64,000 nucleotides of DNA, from the NCBI GenBank assembly GCA_949130495.1, contig OX422221.1:152997741-153061740 (forward strand). Reading direction: 5' to 3'. This DNA is from Sambucus nigra (Eukaryota; Streptophyta; Magnoliopsida; Dipsacales; Adoxaceae). The notes beneath the pieces are model-generated. The model worked only from the letters and a program-made list of their open reading frames with translations. It searched no databases and was not told where the DNA came from. Positions 47,091 to 58,000 of the stretch are shown one piece after another (position 1 is the first letter of the stretch; every line of letters starts with the position of its first letter). Made by a program: the position numbers and the translations under genes.

Positions 47091-48179
47091 ATAAGGTTCC
47101 AGTGTCCTTAGTAATCTCTGCGGACGTACTACGCTTTCAGCGTTCCTCTTAATTTGATATAGAGCCTCAGGATTAGGATTTTTGATTTCTCTTGTGAGAC
47201 TTCATTCTCCTGCCATAGCACCATAGCATATGATTATAGTAAATCCTTTGCGTGCTCGTTCTAGGATCGTGTACCGATCGAGGAAGGGCGACCAAGGAGG
47301 GCCTTGAGGAGGAAAGCAGGAGGCGAGGCTTAGCTGGGGCGATTGATAGAAGTTGGGGCGACTGTAATTGAGGTCACTCCCCTTATGGCGATTGTTAAAG
47401 ATGGTTGCAACGACTACAAAAGTATAGTAGTTATGGGCATCCAAGTACTGCTATTATAGAAAGTGGTACTAAGGTTGAATTTCCAAGTGCTGATAAGGGT
47501 TCGAAAGGGACCTTATGGATAGTTTTAACCGTGAGTCCCCATTATTCGGCAGAAGGGAGAAGAATGTCGTTTCGAAATTATTCACATAAGGATCGTCCAG
47601 AGGCCGATAGTGGATAAAGAGTGATATAGAGAAGCGAACACTGTGCCTAGGTGAGGTAGATATAACGAAGAGAGAGTCCTTCAGTGGAATGATGGGCTCA
47701 TTAGAAAAGTGTTGTCAACACTTATGAAGAATGTGTGTATTCATGGACCCCATTGGTGGAAATCCACCCGGGAAATTTGTTGAAATAGGATTGTTGGAAC
47801 TCGTAGTGGAGTTTCCTTTTAATGAAGAAGTTAAGAGGACTAGTAAGATGATTGTAAGTAGCGAGGTTATAGAGTCAGATGGCGTTGACAACTTTATTAT
47901 GGTCAGGAAGGTCAGTGATGAAAATAGTAAGGTGGAGTGTGGAGCCACACGGTTAGTCCTTTTTCAGTAGGAATAAAGGACAAGGTTAGGGTGCCTAGAT
48001 GGGGCCTAGAGTTAAGAAATGTTGGTAAGAGGTGTGGCTAGATGAAGTTTTGGTGTTCGTTGGCCCTAGACTCGTGTGTGTAATTTGAGTTTGTGGCGGT
48101 CTCGATGACATAATAATGTAGGCTTATGTGTTTTCCGCGGTAGCGGAATTTTATTTTCTTTCACTCGTCATAGAGGGGT

Positions 48180-48221
<42 letters not shown>

Positions 48222-48592
48222 GATGTTATGGTATTTTTGGAGCGATAGCAGGCTAAGGATGGCAAGACTATCATGTCCATGGTTCCTGGAGGGAACAGGT
48301 TGTTGTTGCGATATCTCACCTGGATACAGGTTGAGTTCGTCATTATTGATATAGGTAAAAGGAACTTCGATGAGCAGAGGTTTCATTATTATGATTTGAG
48401 TGCGTGGCGACATTATAGATATGATTTAAGGCCGTAGGATTATGGTTGAGCCGTAGGGTTAAGCTCATCATTGGTTTGCGCGAGGACTGAATATTAGTAC
48501 GAGCGCTAGATGGGGTGACTCTTAGCTAGAGATAGGAGTTCAGACCACCTTTTGTTGGGTGGGGATAGGATTATCCCGGTTGCATGTTTGAA

Positions 48593-48705
48593 ATAACGGA
48601 CCTCTATGACCGACGAAGTTAAATAGTAGTGTGTGGAGGGGTTCCTTATTTGGATTTCGCTTTGCGAGACGCTCCACACATGTACCTTAACGACGTTGGG
48701 AGTGG
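48593..48705 (+). repeat. Shared module, first copy in family C internal region
   Basis: GACCTCTATGACCGACGAAG, TAGTAGTGTGTGGAGGGGTT, TTTCGCTTTGCGAGACGC and TACCTTAACGACGTTGGGAG. It is closest to the family B LTR copies rather than to the copy in the family C LTR. Confidence 0.85.
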
Positions 48706-49084
48706 AGAGATATTATCGGATGCAAGGATGTTGGTTTCGTGGAAAAGTCTTATAGTGTGGATGAACCACTATAGACTATGAGCCATGTGACGGTAGTATG
48801 TTTATGGAAATATTGTTCTATGGAAAAGCACTAAAGTGGTCCTCTAACCACAAGTGAGTGGGTGGAGTAGGACTTAGAGAAATTGATCTGAGGATTTTGG
48901 CCGGGCCTTAATGAAAAAGGCAAATTTGGAGGAAATATCTTTTGGGTATGATATACGTAGTTCTCTTTCAGAGAGTTGGGCTCTTCGATTAGTTAGTTTT
49001 CCTTTCGTATGGGCGGAAGGATATAATAGTAGAAATGCGTTCATAGGTTAGCGATGTAGGATTTAGGATGTCCCGTGGATGTAC

Positions 49085-49185
49085 CTTAGGCCGTTACATC
49101 TCGATGACCGACGACGCGAGGGAGTAGAGTAATTGGAGGGTTCCTTGTTTGGATTTCGCTCTGCAAAACGTCCCACGCATGAAAC
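49085..49185 (+). repeat. Shared module, second copy in family C internal region
   Basis: CTCGATGACCGACGACGCG, TTGGAGGGTTCCTTGTTTGG, TTTCGCTCTGCAAAACG and CCCACGCATGAAACC. The hairpin stem is degraded. Confidence 0.8.
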
Positions 49186-49733
49186 CAAGAAAATGTTGGA
49201 AGTTGAGAGAGGCCTTGAGCACTAGGGACATATTTAGACTATCGTTTCGCGTAGGTAGGGTAACGCTTAGACCGTAGAATTATTAGGATGTAAGTTCAAT
49301 AGAGTTATTGGCACCGAGGTTAAGAGAATTGCATTTCACGGGTTGGGAGGACCCATGTGTAAGTATCACACCGATGAAAGGAGACCCTCATTTAGAATGA
49401 GTGTTATGTGTCGGGCGTTCGCAATGTTTGTGCATATATGTACAAGTTAGAAAGGTGTATGGGAACCTTAGTAGTTGGTTTATATACCGCCTAAAATAGG
49501 ATGGGCGTAGTATATAAAGTTGAAGTTTATGCCATGGAGCACTTTAGATTATGGGTGCAATGTGACGCTATTAGAGTCACTTTACGATTGCGGTAGCCGC
49601 ATAGTGTATGGTTGGGAACCATTGGGTTAGTGTCGTTTCCCTTTGAGGTATTAGGATTTGGAGTGATCCTAGTTTGGTGGTGTAGGCTATACCTGAATTT
49701 TGAGGATGAAATTTCATTGTAAGGAGGGGAGTA

Positions 49734-52700
49734 TGTAACAACCCGTCCTTTTTGGGAGACCATTAAATTCCCTAATTGGAAATAAATTGGCAATTTGGAG
49801 AATTTCTCGGAATGGTGATTTTGGGATTTTTAAGGATTTGATGATTATCGATAGGTGATATATTTACTTTTGGGGTTAAGTAAATATGTCGAGGTATTTT
49901 AATTATATGTTGCCGTTGAGTAAAGCGACATGAGGTGAGATTTAATTTGGAAACCCCCCCATTAAGTCGTGTGGGGTTGAAATAGTGAGCTGCGGTCAAG
50001 TACCTCGGATGGGAATTTCTACTGCGCCATGAGTCTTGGAATGGACCGGATAATCGGAAAAGAGTATCCCATTATTGAAATTGAGTTTTGGGTAATTTTA
50101 GAGTTAAAATGTCTCGTAATTGAGTAAACGAGTCATTTTTGGGTTTTAAGGGTTAAAACCATTTTCTCCTTATAAAAGGAGGGTGATAAAAAGAAAAAAG
50201 AGAGAAGAGAGAGAGGAGGAGAAGAAAGAGGAGAAAGGGGAGATTCCGGCCAACCTCCGCGGGATTCGGCTCGAGGTCGTCGAATCTTATCCACGAGGAA
50301 AGTGTTTATTTGCTTTATGTAAATTTTTGCATAAATATCTCATACCGTAGTTTGGTATAATCAAACCCTAAAGATTTTGGGTTGGGTTTTCGTGGATAAA
50401 ATGGGTTTTCGAGAGATAAAACGAATAAACCCCTAAAAATGGGATAATTGGAGAAATTTAGAAATTAACCGAAATAAATTGGTGGCTTAGGGTTTTAGGA
50501 TGTTTATAACCCTTTATGTATGTGTTTTTGTTGTTGGTTGAAGTTGTAAGTCGTTGGGTGAGGATGAAAGCTTGGGGGAAGCTTTCATGGCCGAAACAGC
50601 TTCTCGGAGAAGAAGTTGCCCGTCATGATCGATCGATTGATCATTGGGGATCGATCGATCGATGGCCATGGGTCGATCGATTGACCCTTGTTGAAAGGTT
50701 GGCAATTTTTCTAGCGTGTTTTGTATGGGATAGATTCCCATTCACATTGCTTGAGGGATAATTATGGGTTAATATGAGGGACCCTTTTAGGAGTATATGG
50801 TCCTCCAATTGAGGAAATCTAGGAGGGCAGGGTGAGGGTTTTAATGTATAACCCTTAAGTTATATTTTCGAGGAAATAGAATAGTTAATAAGCTAAGATG
50901 TTAGGGTCCCTAAAATAGGGTGGGGTTCCCTAAATGTTGATTGGACAAGAGGTAGTCCTTGGGTTCATGGAAATGAAATCCATAACCCATTAAATTTAAG
51001 GTTGTTCGGGAGAGATAAATCCCTAGGATATTTTTAGTAGGCATATAGGCCTATATAATTATGCGTATAGAAAGCATAATTATATCGATTACTGTTGAGT
51101 GTATCCTAGGAGATAATTAGGATAATTTGGGGGATATAGATATATATATTTCACTTAGAGTGAAATGGTATCATTGGATATATCCAATAAATCCTTAGAT
51201 AGGATTGAGGTATATAGTGATTATTAAAGTAAGGAAATACTTTGGGTTTAGTATCATGCTTATATGAATGCATGATTATGATTCCTTGAGGGAATCTTTG
51301 GGATTATTGGTCATCACTAGATGTACTTGGCATATGGCCATTTATATATTCGAGGAGGAATATATGGTATATGTATATACTATGTGATTAAAGTATATAT
51401 ACGATATGAGGTAAATGATTTTGAAAATATAAAAATGAATATTTTCAAAATGGAAAAGAAATGATTGTTCATAATTAATAAATTATGGTTACACGCCTCC
51501 CTAAATCGCTATCATAAGGGAATTTTCACGCGTATGGTGATGCCTCATGGCTAATGAATGCAGGGTGGATATAGACATAGGCCATATGATCGATTATATT
51601 TTACTGTGTTGGTTAGGAGATTCTGGTTGTGGTCTTGACTATCCTGCAGGCATATGGCCGCTTCCCGACATTGGTAGGTTCGCAGGTTGTCTTGTCTGAT
51701 AGGCCCTGGAAGATGATAGCCATTTAGGGGCGCATCCTGTGGGAAAACCCGGAGGGGTGGTCTTAGATTTGTTAAAGTATTTTATGATAATAAAATGGCT
51801 TTAGATACATTTCCTGGATGGAATAAGGGAAATGGGATTATTGATTTGGCTTCGGACACGTTTCCCGGATGGAAGAAGGGAAATGGAAGCATATGATATG
51901 ATCAAAGCATTTTTATGATAATAAACATGGCTTTGAATACATTTCCTGGATATGAGAAGGGAAATGGGATGTTATAAAACGGAAAAGCATTTTTATAATA
52001 ATAAAACTGGCTTTTAAAAAGTTATATGATGTGTTAAAGAAATTCATGATAATGAATTGGCTTTTAAATACATTTCCTGGATATAAGAAAGGAAATCAAA
52101 AGTTTTGAAATGAGTATAGAATACACCTCAGTCCGGGAGATAGATCCGGATGTGTATTATAAAGTTGTATATAAAGTAAACCTCAGTCTGGGAGATATTA
52201 TCCGGATGTATATGGTAAAACGTATATAAAATGAATGTGATATGTATAAATATAAGAATGTATTTATACATTAGTTTTGTACTACGGGCCTAATGGATCT
52301 CTACCATTAACCCTGCCATGTAGTAGTGTATCGTGGGGGGGCTTCCTTGTTTGGATTTCGCTTCGCGAGAAACCCCACGCACGAATTTAGTGCAGTGTTT
52401 AGTATGGAGGAAAGTTTATCCCTTAGTACTCGGGTTGGCTCGGTTTCTAGTAGACGGGTGGATTAGACTAGTTAGGCGGGATAGCTTGACTAGGGTATTT
52501 TTGTTAGGAAGCGTTAGGTGTGCACTACTATAGGAGAGGTGAGAGGTATCTCATGGGAGTGCGATACCAATTTAAATATGAGATAAAAATATTTTTCTAA
52601 AAATAAAGCATTTATGCACTTGCAATATATTTTCAAACTCGGGCTCTGACCCGTTTATCTACTTTTCCTTCTTGTTATATATATATATATAGGTGTCCAG

Positions 52701-53128
52701 ACACATGGACGCCTAGATGACACTTCCTTCGAGTCAAACGTCAGTTGCAGCAGCTGTGGATGCATGCATGTTCTTGATAGTCACTTCCTTTCTTGTAATC
52801 TAGATAGGAGGTATTGTATAAACATTCAGGTTAATAACCCAATTGTATTTATTTATTCTTTTATCACAACATTCGATATGGTTGTATAATTTTGACCGAC
52901 TGTTCGGTTATTTTATTTCATTTTAGTTTCATTTATGCAAATCTGCGTGGATGTTTGAATTATGTTCTTTTAAAAAGATTAGTTAAGTAAAATTTTTACA
53001 CCGGACTAATAGGTTATTAGTAATTAAATGGACTTTCGACAATGATGCTAAGAATGATACATATGAGACTCCTGTCATAATTTGATATAGGAGTGATAGC
53101 CCGATATTTTATTAGGCGGGGTGTCACA
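49734..53128 (+). repeat. Family C 3' LTR
   Basis: 3,395 bp, TGTAACAACCCGTCC to GTGTCACA. Uninterrupted, so it gives the empty site for the nested Helitron. TATAAAAG at 50,171-50,178, ATCGAT-rich cluster at 50,625-50,688, tandem repeat at 51,778-52,095, module copy at 52,288-52,388, GGGCTCTGACCC at 52,641-52,652. Confidence 0.9.
52288..52388 (+). repeat. Shared module, copy in family C 3' LTR
   Basis: GTAGTAGTGTATCGTGGGGG, TTTCGCTTCGCGAGAAACC and CACGCACGAATTTAG. The hairpin is intact. Confidence 0.85.
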
Positions 53129-53133
53129 CTGAT
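53129..53133. other. Target-site duplication (right) of family C
   Basis: CTGAT matches 39,632-39,636. Confidence 0.9.
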
Positions 53134-53468
53134 ATACTAAATTGAGGTATGAAAATGAGGTGATTTGTCCATGTGATTTGGCCTACATATGTATCTGATA
53201 CTTCATTTTTCTCGTAGATTTCGAACAACAGTTTACAGTTACAAATAGTAGCCTTGATAGAATAACCCTGTGATTAGCAATTGTTATGATTAATCTTATG
53301 GGTTAAATTTATTTAGCAAGAAAAAAATGTATGTTGTCCTTGATTATTATAGAGTATCTTTTAGGGGGAATTTAGCAATTAATCCATTTATGGTAACTTA
53401 TTATCCCTCAAGATATTACAGAGACAAGTAGAAGAATAGTATAATGAGACACAATCTGTGTGTGAGAA

Positions 53469-53745
53469 TTATCTGATTTGAGTTTGATTAAGCCCACAAA
53501 AGTTGTTATTTCTAGCATACACTGATGCATTGAAACCTTGCAGTTGATAGCTTGATGGAATCTTACCATAAAGGTTTTTATTTAACAACCCCAAGACACT
53601 AAGAAATGTGAATCGATATAGGCCTACATAAATCTCATCTGAAAACTTTTTCCTAGACAACTCAAGGGACTTGAACATTTTGATCTAATCAATATTTGGA
53701 ATGATATTTCCTGTCATATTGTTTGTTGATAGGTATATGGAATAG
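53469..53745 (-). pseudogene. LRR receptor-like protein fragment (probable captured gene piece)
   Basis: On the minus strand the frame reads LSTNNMTGNIIPNID, an in-frame stop, then FKSLELSRKKFSDEI, LNKNLYGKIPSSYQLQGF and CGLNQTQIR. This follows the last leucine-rich repeats of plant receptor-like proteins and kinases (LxLSxNNLTGxIP..., SLxLSRNKFSGEI, NNLSGKIPSSTQLQxF, then a C-terminal cap with CGL). Such proteins sit in the plasma membrane and sense ligands through the repeats. Only about 90 codons survive, with no transmembrane segment or kinase domain. It lies antisense to the Helitron genes, between probable RPA exons and the Helitron 3' hairpin, so capture by the Helitron is the simplest explanation. 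It is not a functional gene. Confidence 0.7.
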
Positions 53746-53961
53746 TAATAATGGTAGCCTCAGAATACAAACTGATTAATTAGAATTAATTATTATTAAA
53801 AATATGAGATGACAAATCATAAGCATGAAGAATTGCTTAAAATTAATATGGAGCCAAATATGGATAAAAGAAAGACATTGTCAATAGTAACACTCTGCCA
53901 TTTCATAATAGTTTCAGAAAAAAGATAATGATATACTACTTAATTTGATCAGGAGTCATGT

Positions 53962-54088
53962 ATCACTAATATATGCTTTGATTTATGCATATATCAGTGA
54001 TATATGCTCTGGCTGTATTCATATGTCAATGATATATGCTTTGATATAGGCATATATCAGTGATATATGGTCTTCATGTATGCATATA
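53962..54088 (+). repeat. Four ~32-bp tandem units
   Basis: ATCAGTGATATATGCT... units (31-32 bp each) repeat four times with substitutions, each containing GATATATG and GCATAT. The function is not evident. Confidence 0.75.
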
Positions 54089-54514
54089 TTTCAAAAGTTG
54101 TATTCAGAATATAAGTCTGCTTGCAAAAATCTTTTGGGAATTCATCTTCGAATTGGTTGATTGTATTTTGTATGGCCAACCACAGGGGAAACAAAAGAAG
54201 TGGCACTCATTAACTGCAGACGAAGGTGTATCTAATGTAATTCAAATTTAAAATGTAATTCTTTATTTGGTATATCAATAGTAAGACTGAACTTATTACT
54301 AAATTTATATTTCCTCTATAGTTCAATCACTATCAGCAATACAGCTTTTTTATAATGATATTTTAAACTTGAGAGCATATATATGTTTTTGTTCAATTGT
54401 TAAAATCGTAATTATAATGTTATAGTGACACACGAATAAAATGTGGTGTGCCACAAATGATTATGACCATGTTGCTGGAGCATCCATTACTAATATCAAT
54501 TGCTTTATATTTTA

Positions 54515-54770
54515 GCGCACATTTATGCAAGGAATTCAACGTTCAAGGGATCAATCACCGGAAATGCAGATGGACAATGAAGGAAATACCATTAGAGCAT
54601 CTAAGAGAATCAAATCTACCAGGTACTTTAAAATATTACCTTACATAACAAAATCATAAGTTGACATTTACAAAATATGTTCAATACTATAATAATTTAT
54701 AAAAGTACTTTCATTACATCTCAGGAGCAGAGAAAAAGAGATCAAGGACTGATGGAGTTAACAACCACTA
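54515..54770 (+). pseudogene. Possible terminal exons of the Helitron RPA-like gene
   Basis: After a TTTTAG acceptor, an exon-like frame reads QRSRDQSPEMQMDNEG and IRASKRIKSTR and ends at a GT donor (54,623). A CAG acceptor (54,722-54,724) opens a short basic tail that reaches a stop within ~30 bp. A charged, lysine/arginine-rich C-terminus and location before the Helitron end fit the RPA-like gene, but there is no domain to prove it. Confidence 0.35.
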
Positions 54771-55018
54771 AATCGCATGGTAGATAAGGAAAAAGGGACA
54801 AAGAGAGAGGAATATAACAACTACAGAATGCCTTCGCCAACGCCTTTGTCTAAATTCAACGATCATTACATTGAATTTTTATTCTTAAAACAGTACAATT
54901 TTACAATTTCAAATGGTGCTTGGACCTGGATTTGTTTTACATGACTCTTATATCGAATCTTATCATATTTGTTGAACATCTATTTAGAAACATTCACGTG
55001 ATGTTTACTACATGTACG

Positions 55019-55035
55019 CCCGCGTATCGCGCGGG
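55019..55035 (+). other. Probable 3' terminal hairpin of the Helitron
   Basis: CCCGCG-TATCG-CGCGGG forms a perfect 6-bp GC stem, followed 11 bases later by GGTAG|T. The expected end is CTRR|T, so the C is changed. GC-rich hairpins just before the end are a Helitron mark. Confidence 0.6.
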
Positions 55036-55046
55036 TTATATGGTAG

Positions 55047-58000
55047 TTATACCTCTAAAACAATAGTATCACAGGTATAAATAACATTTAATGCACTTAA
55101 AATGAACAAACTTATCTTTTATATATTTTATTTTCTTTATTCTAACACAGAAGTATAGCTGGCAATTTTTGACCTGATAACCCGTTTACGGTAATAACCC
55201 GAAATGACACGAATATAACCCGATTAGCTTGTATAGATTTAAGAGTATCCAAAATTAATACTAAAATAAAAATCAACGCGACTCGAAAATGACACGACTA
55301 ACCCGAATTATCACCCTACACGAAAGTCTTGAATTCGTGTTTTAGATTTCAAGTTGCTGTACCTTTTAAGTTTCCAAATATCTTTTTATCTTCCTTTTTG
55401 CGCATGCAATTTATGTAAGAGCGATTTATCTTCTCAATTTTTTTACCATGGTTTCAGACTCCTAATAAACTAAGGTCGTATATTATGACGAGCAACAATG
55501 GAAGCGAGCAAATCTGCAACAACTTCTGTAAGTTCTGCCCTCCATTCTATTATCTTTTTCATGAAGTGACGTTTTCTTTCAAGATTAGTTTCTTGGTAGA
55601 GTTGATGTTCGTACCTAGCAAATGATTTTACGATACCCCTTTTTGTTTCCTAAGATTGGATGGCTCCACGTCGTAAAACACAGGTAAAATTACATGTATA
55701 GTTGTGATCGGTAGATTTTTTGTCACCTTGAAAACTCAAGAACACATGCCAACTGAACCGATTAGAAGTGGAAGATTATGATGCCTCATGGCTCTCACAC
55801 CAGCCATTGCACAAAAGTAAGTTTAGGAAAAGATTCAGTCCAATAGTCTTCCCGTGTACAAAGAAAATATGAAAGTGTTCGAAACTAAAAAACCCCATCT
55901 TCTGAATAATTACCAATTAATTTTGCATAAACTATTTATCTCTCTTCTTTCTCAAACGACTCCACTCTTCTTTCCTCTCCATCTGAAATGAAACTAACTC
56001 TCAAAATCCCTCTCCCTCGATCCACTAAATTCCACACCACGCACCACCATTGATTCAATTTTTCCACCCTTATCTATTCGTAACTCCAGCCCCTTATCCC
56101 TTCCTTTATTTCAATCTACAACTTTTGGTTTCTTGAATATTCTGTGTTGTATTTGGTAAATCGCCACTTGAAAATAGTAGGTTTTGTACTATTCTATTAG
56201 TTGAAATCAATAGGAATTTACATTTAAATTAATATTGTTGTCTAAGATCTATTTACTGTTTGTATTGATTTAGTTGGCTTAACAATTGGTTGTCAATTTT
56301 TTATATGCCGAGTCAAAAACGTTTCGTCTACAATAGTTGGATTAAGTTTACTTTGAGTACTGTTATTCTTTTATGTGAAAGAACTTTTAATCTATTTTGT
56401 ACAACTTATACCATAGTTTACTTTCCCAACTATCTTCAATCTGCATGTTTTCTTGAAGAATAAAACTAGAGCAACCCTTGATTTATGACTCACGATGTGA
56501 GTCACACTAACTTGGCAGACAGCCAATTGTTTTTTTTTAGTAAAAACTAAAAATTTGTATTTTCAATCAAAACAATTTTTTTAAAACTGTTTTTAGAAAA
56601 AATATTTTTAACTTTTTATAACTGTTTAAAAAAACAAAAAAACATTACACTATTTATTTTTAAAATGACTTTTATTGAAATTTTGTATATTCAATAAAAG
56701 TCATTTTTTTTAAAAATAGTATAAATGACGTGGGTCCGTGCCAACAACACTAACCAATCGCGATAATGTGGGACCGCGCTAGCATTTATAAAATAGTTTT
56801 TCATACTTTATTGACAACAGTTTTTTTTTTTTAAGTTTTTTATTGAAAATACAAATTTTGAGTTTTTATTAAAAAACAAGTTTTACTTTTTTTTTTTAAT
56901 GTTTTTAACTTTTTATAAATGTTTTAAAAAATACATTACACTTTTATTTTTATTTATTTTAAAAAGTATTTTCAATAAAAGTCCTTTTTAAAAAATAGTT
57001 TAAATGACGTGGGTCCGCACCAACGGTTAAAAAAATACTTTTTCATACCTTTATAAAAACAGTTTTAAAAAAAAATGTTTTTATTGAAAATACAATTTTT
57101 TTTATTATTAATTAAAAAAAGGTTAACTTTTTTTTTGTCCTTTAGTGAGGCAAAAGAGAGAGTCAGAGAGAGGCGCTTCTAGAGAGTCGCTCTAGAAGCA
57201 CTCTTTCTTGAATTTTCTTTGCCATGTTTTCAAAATCAGCACTTTCCAACAATAGGATTTTATTCAATATTTGAGCTTAAAAATCTAACATTGTCATTAT
57301 TTTTACGATATTAGATTATATTGGAATTGTTGAGATTTAAATTTTTAATCTCAAGTTTGTTTTGTAGTTTTTTTAAACTTCAAGCGCTGGAAGAAGAGGA
57401 ATGCGAGATGTTTCGAAGGTATTGAAATGGCATCTTCGAGACTTGGTTACCTTTTTTTAGCACCCTCATTGGCTAGTATATGGAGAAGATTACCATTACG
57501 ACTCAGGATTTTCTTGAGTTCGTGGAGGAGATCCACACTGCATTGTAATTTGGGTGTTCGTGATGAAGGTATTTGTTTGTATGTTCTTTGATTTCTAGCT
57601 AGAGTTTGATTTGTATACTTCCAGTATACAGGTTCGCTCCCTAAGCGATTGATTTTTAATCCAATCATTTTTTTTTTAAAGAAAGTTTTGTTTCACTATT
57701 TGCTATTTGACATCTATTTATTATTTCATGTACTATTGTATTGATTTTGTAATTTTTAGATTTATGTGTTTGTAATTCAGTTACCAGTTTTGCACATTTT
57801 AGTAAAAATGTTTGTGTTAATTTATAGTTGCTTGAGACGTCGTTTGTCATGTAAAACAAATCCATTAATGTTTGTATAATCTTTTTTTTTATTTTGTTAG
57901 TATGTTAGGACTAATATTTTAGTACATGTTCCATTTGATCGTTCATCATCATTGAATTTTATGATCTTATATGGATATTTATAGAGGCTTGGACTAATGG

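Larger units (their letters stand above)
47077..49733 (+). mobile_element. Family C internal region
   Basis: 2.66 kb with primer site TGGTATCAGAGC at 47,079-47,090 and a leader resembling families A and B. Short frames (for example 47,731-47,970) match no domain I recognise. Two module copies lie at 48,593-48,705 and 49,085-49,185 and a (TA)n run at 48,184-48,217. It ends AATTTTGAGGATGAAATTTC and then AAGGAGGGGAGTA, a weakened form of the chromovirus-type end and polypurine tract. Confidence 0.8.
39637..53128 (+). mobile_element. Family C non-autonomous Ty3-like LTR element
   Basis: The element is complete, with a perfect CTGAT duplication. The 5' LTR is 39,637-47,076, of which 42,614-46,581 is an inserted Helitron, leaving ~3.47 kb. 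The primer site is at 47,079, the internal region is 47,077-49,733 (2.66 kb) and the 3' LTR is 49,734-53,128 (3.40 kb). The internal region has no recognisable gag or pol. The 5' leader, the GGGCTCTGACCC block, the AGGTGTCCA...CAGGGAC-like block and the shared module show relationship to families A and B. LTR ends are TGTAACA...GTGTCACA. Confidence 0.9.
18886..55046 (+). mobile_element. Broken Helitron with nested insertions
   Basis: Order on the plus strand: 5'-truncated Rep/helicase remnant (18,886-22,965), RPA-like gene (about 23,150-24,829, continuing 37,103-37,860), a non-coding stretch, an antisense LRR fragment (53,469-53,745), tail-like exons (about 54,515-54,770), and a GC hairpin (55,019-55,035) followed by GTAG|T in place of CTRR|T. 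Families B (24,835-37,102) and C (39,637-53,128) are inserted, each with its own perfect 5-bp duplication, so they arrived later. Without them the Helitron is about 10.4 kb. Its 5' TC end and the Rep N-terminus are missing. Rep/Hel plus RPA on one element is standard for plant Helitrons. Treating the right-hand part (53.1-55.0 kb) as the same element is inference. Confidence 0.65.

Noticed and set aside
47731..47970. 79-codon frame in the family C internal region as a gag remnant
   Set aside because: No zinc knuckle, capsid or protease motif; the length is compatible with chance.
55150..55330. ACCCG/CACGA-rich stretch resembling an LTR or satellite piece
   Set aside because: The motifs are short and irregular, and no ends, duplications or second copy were found in the window.
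57420..57560. Short frames with possible exon character
   Set aside because: No recognisable domain, no convincing splice signals and no paralogue in the window.
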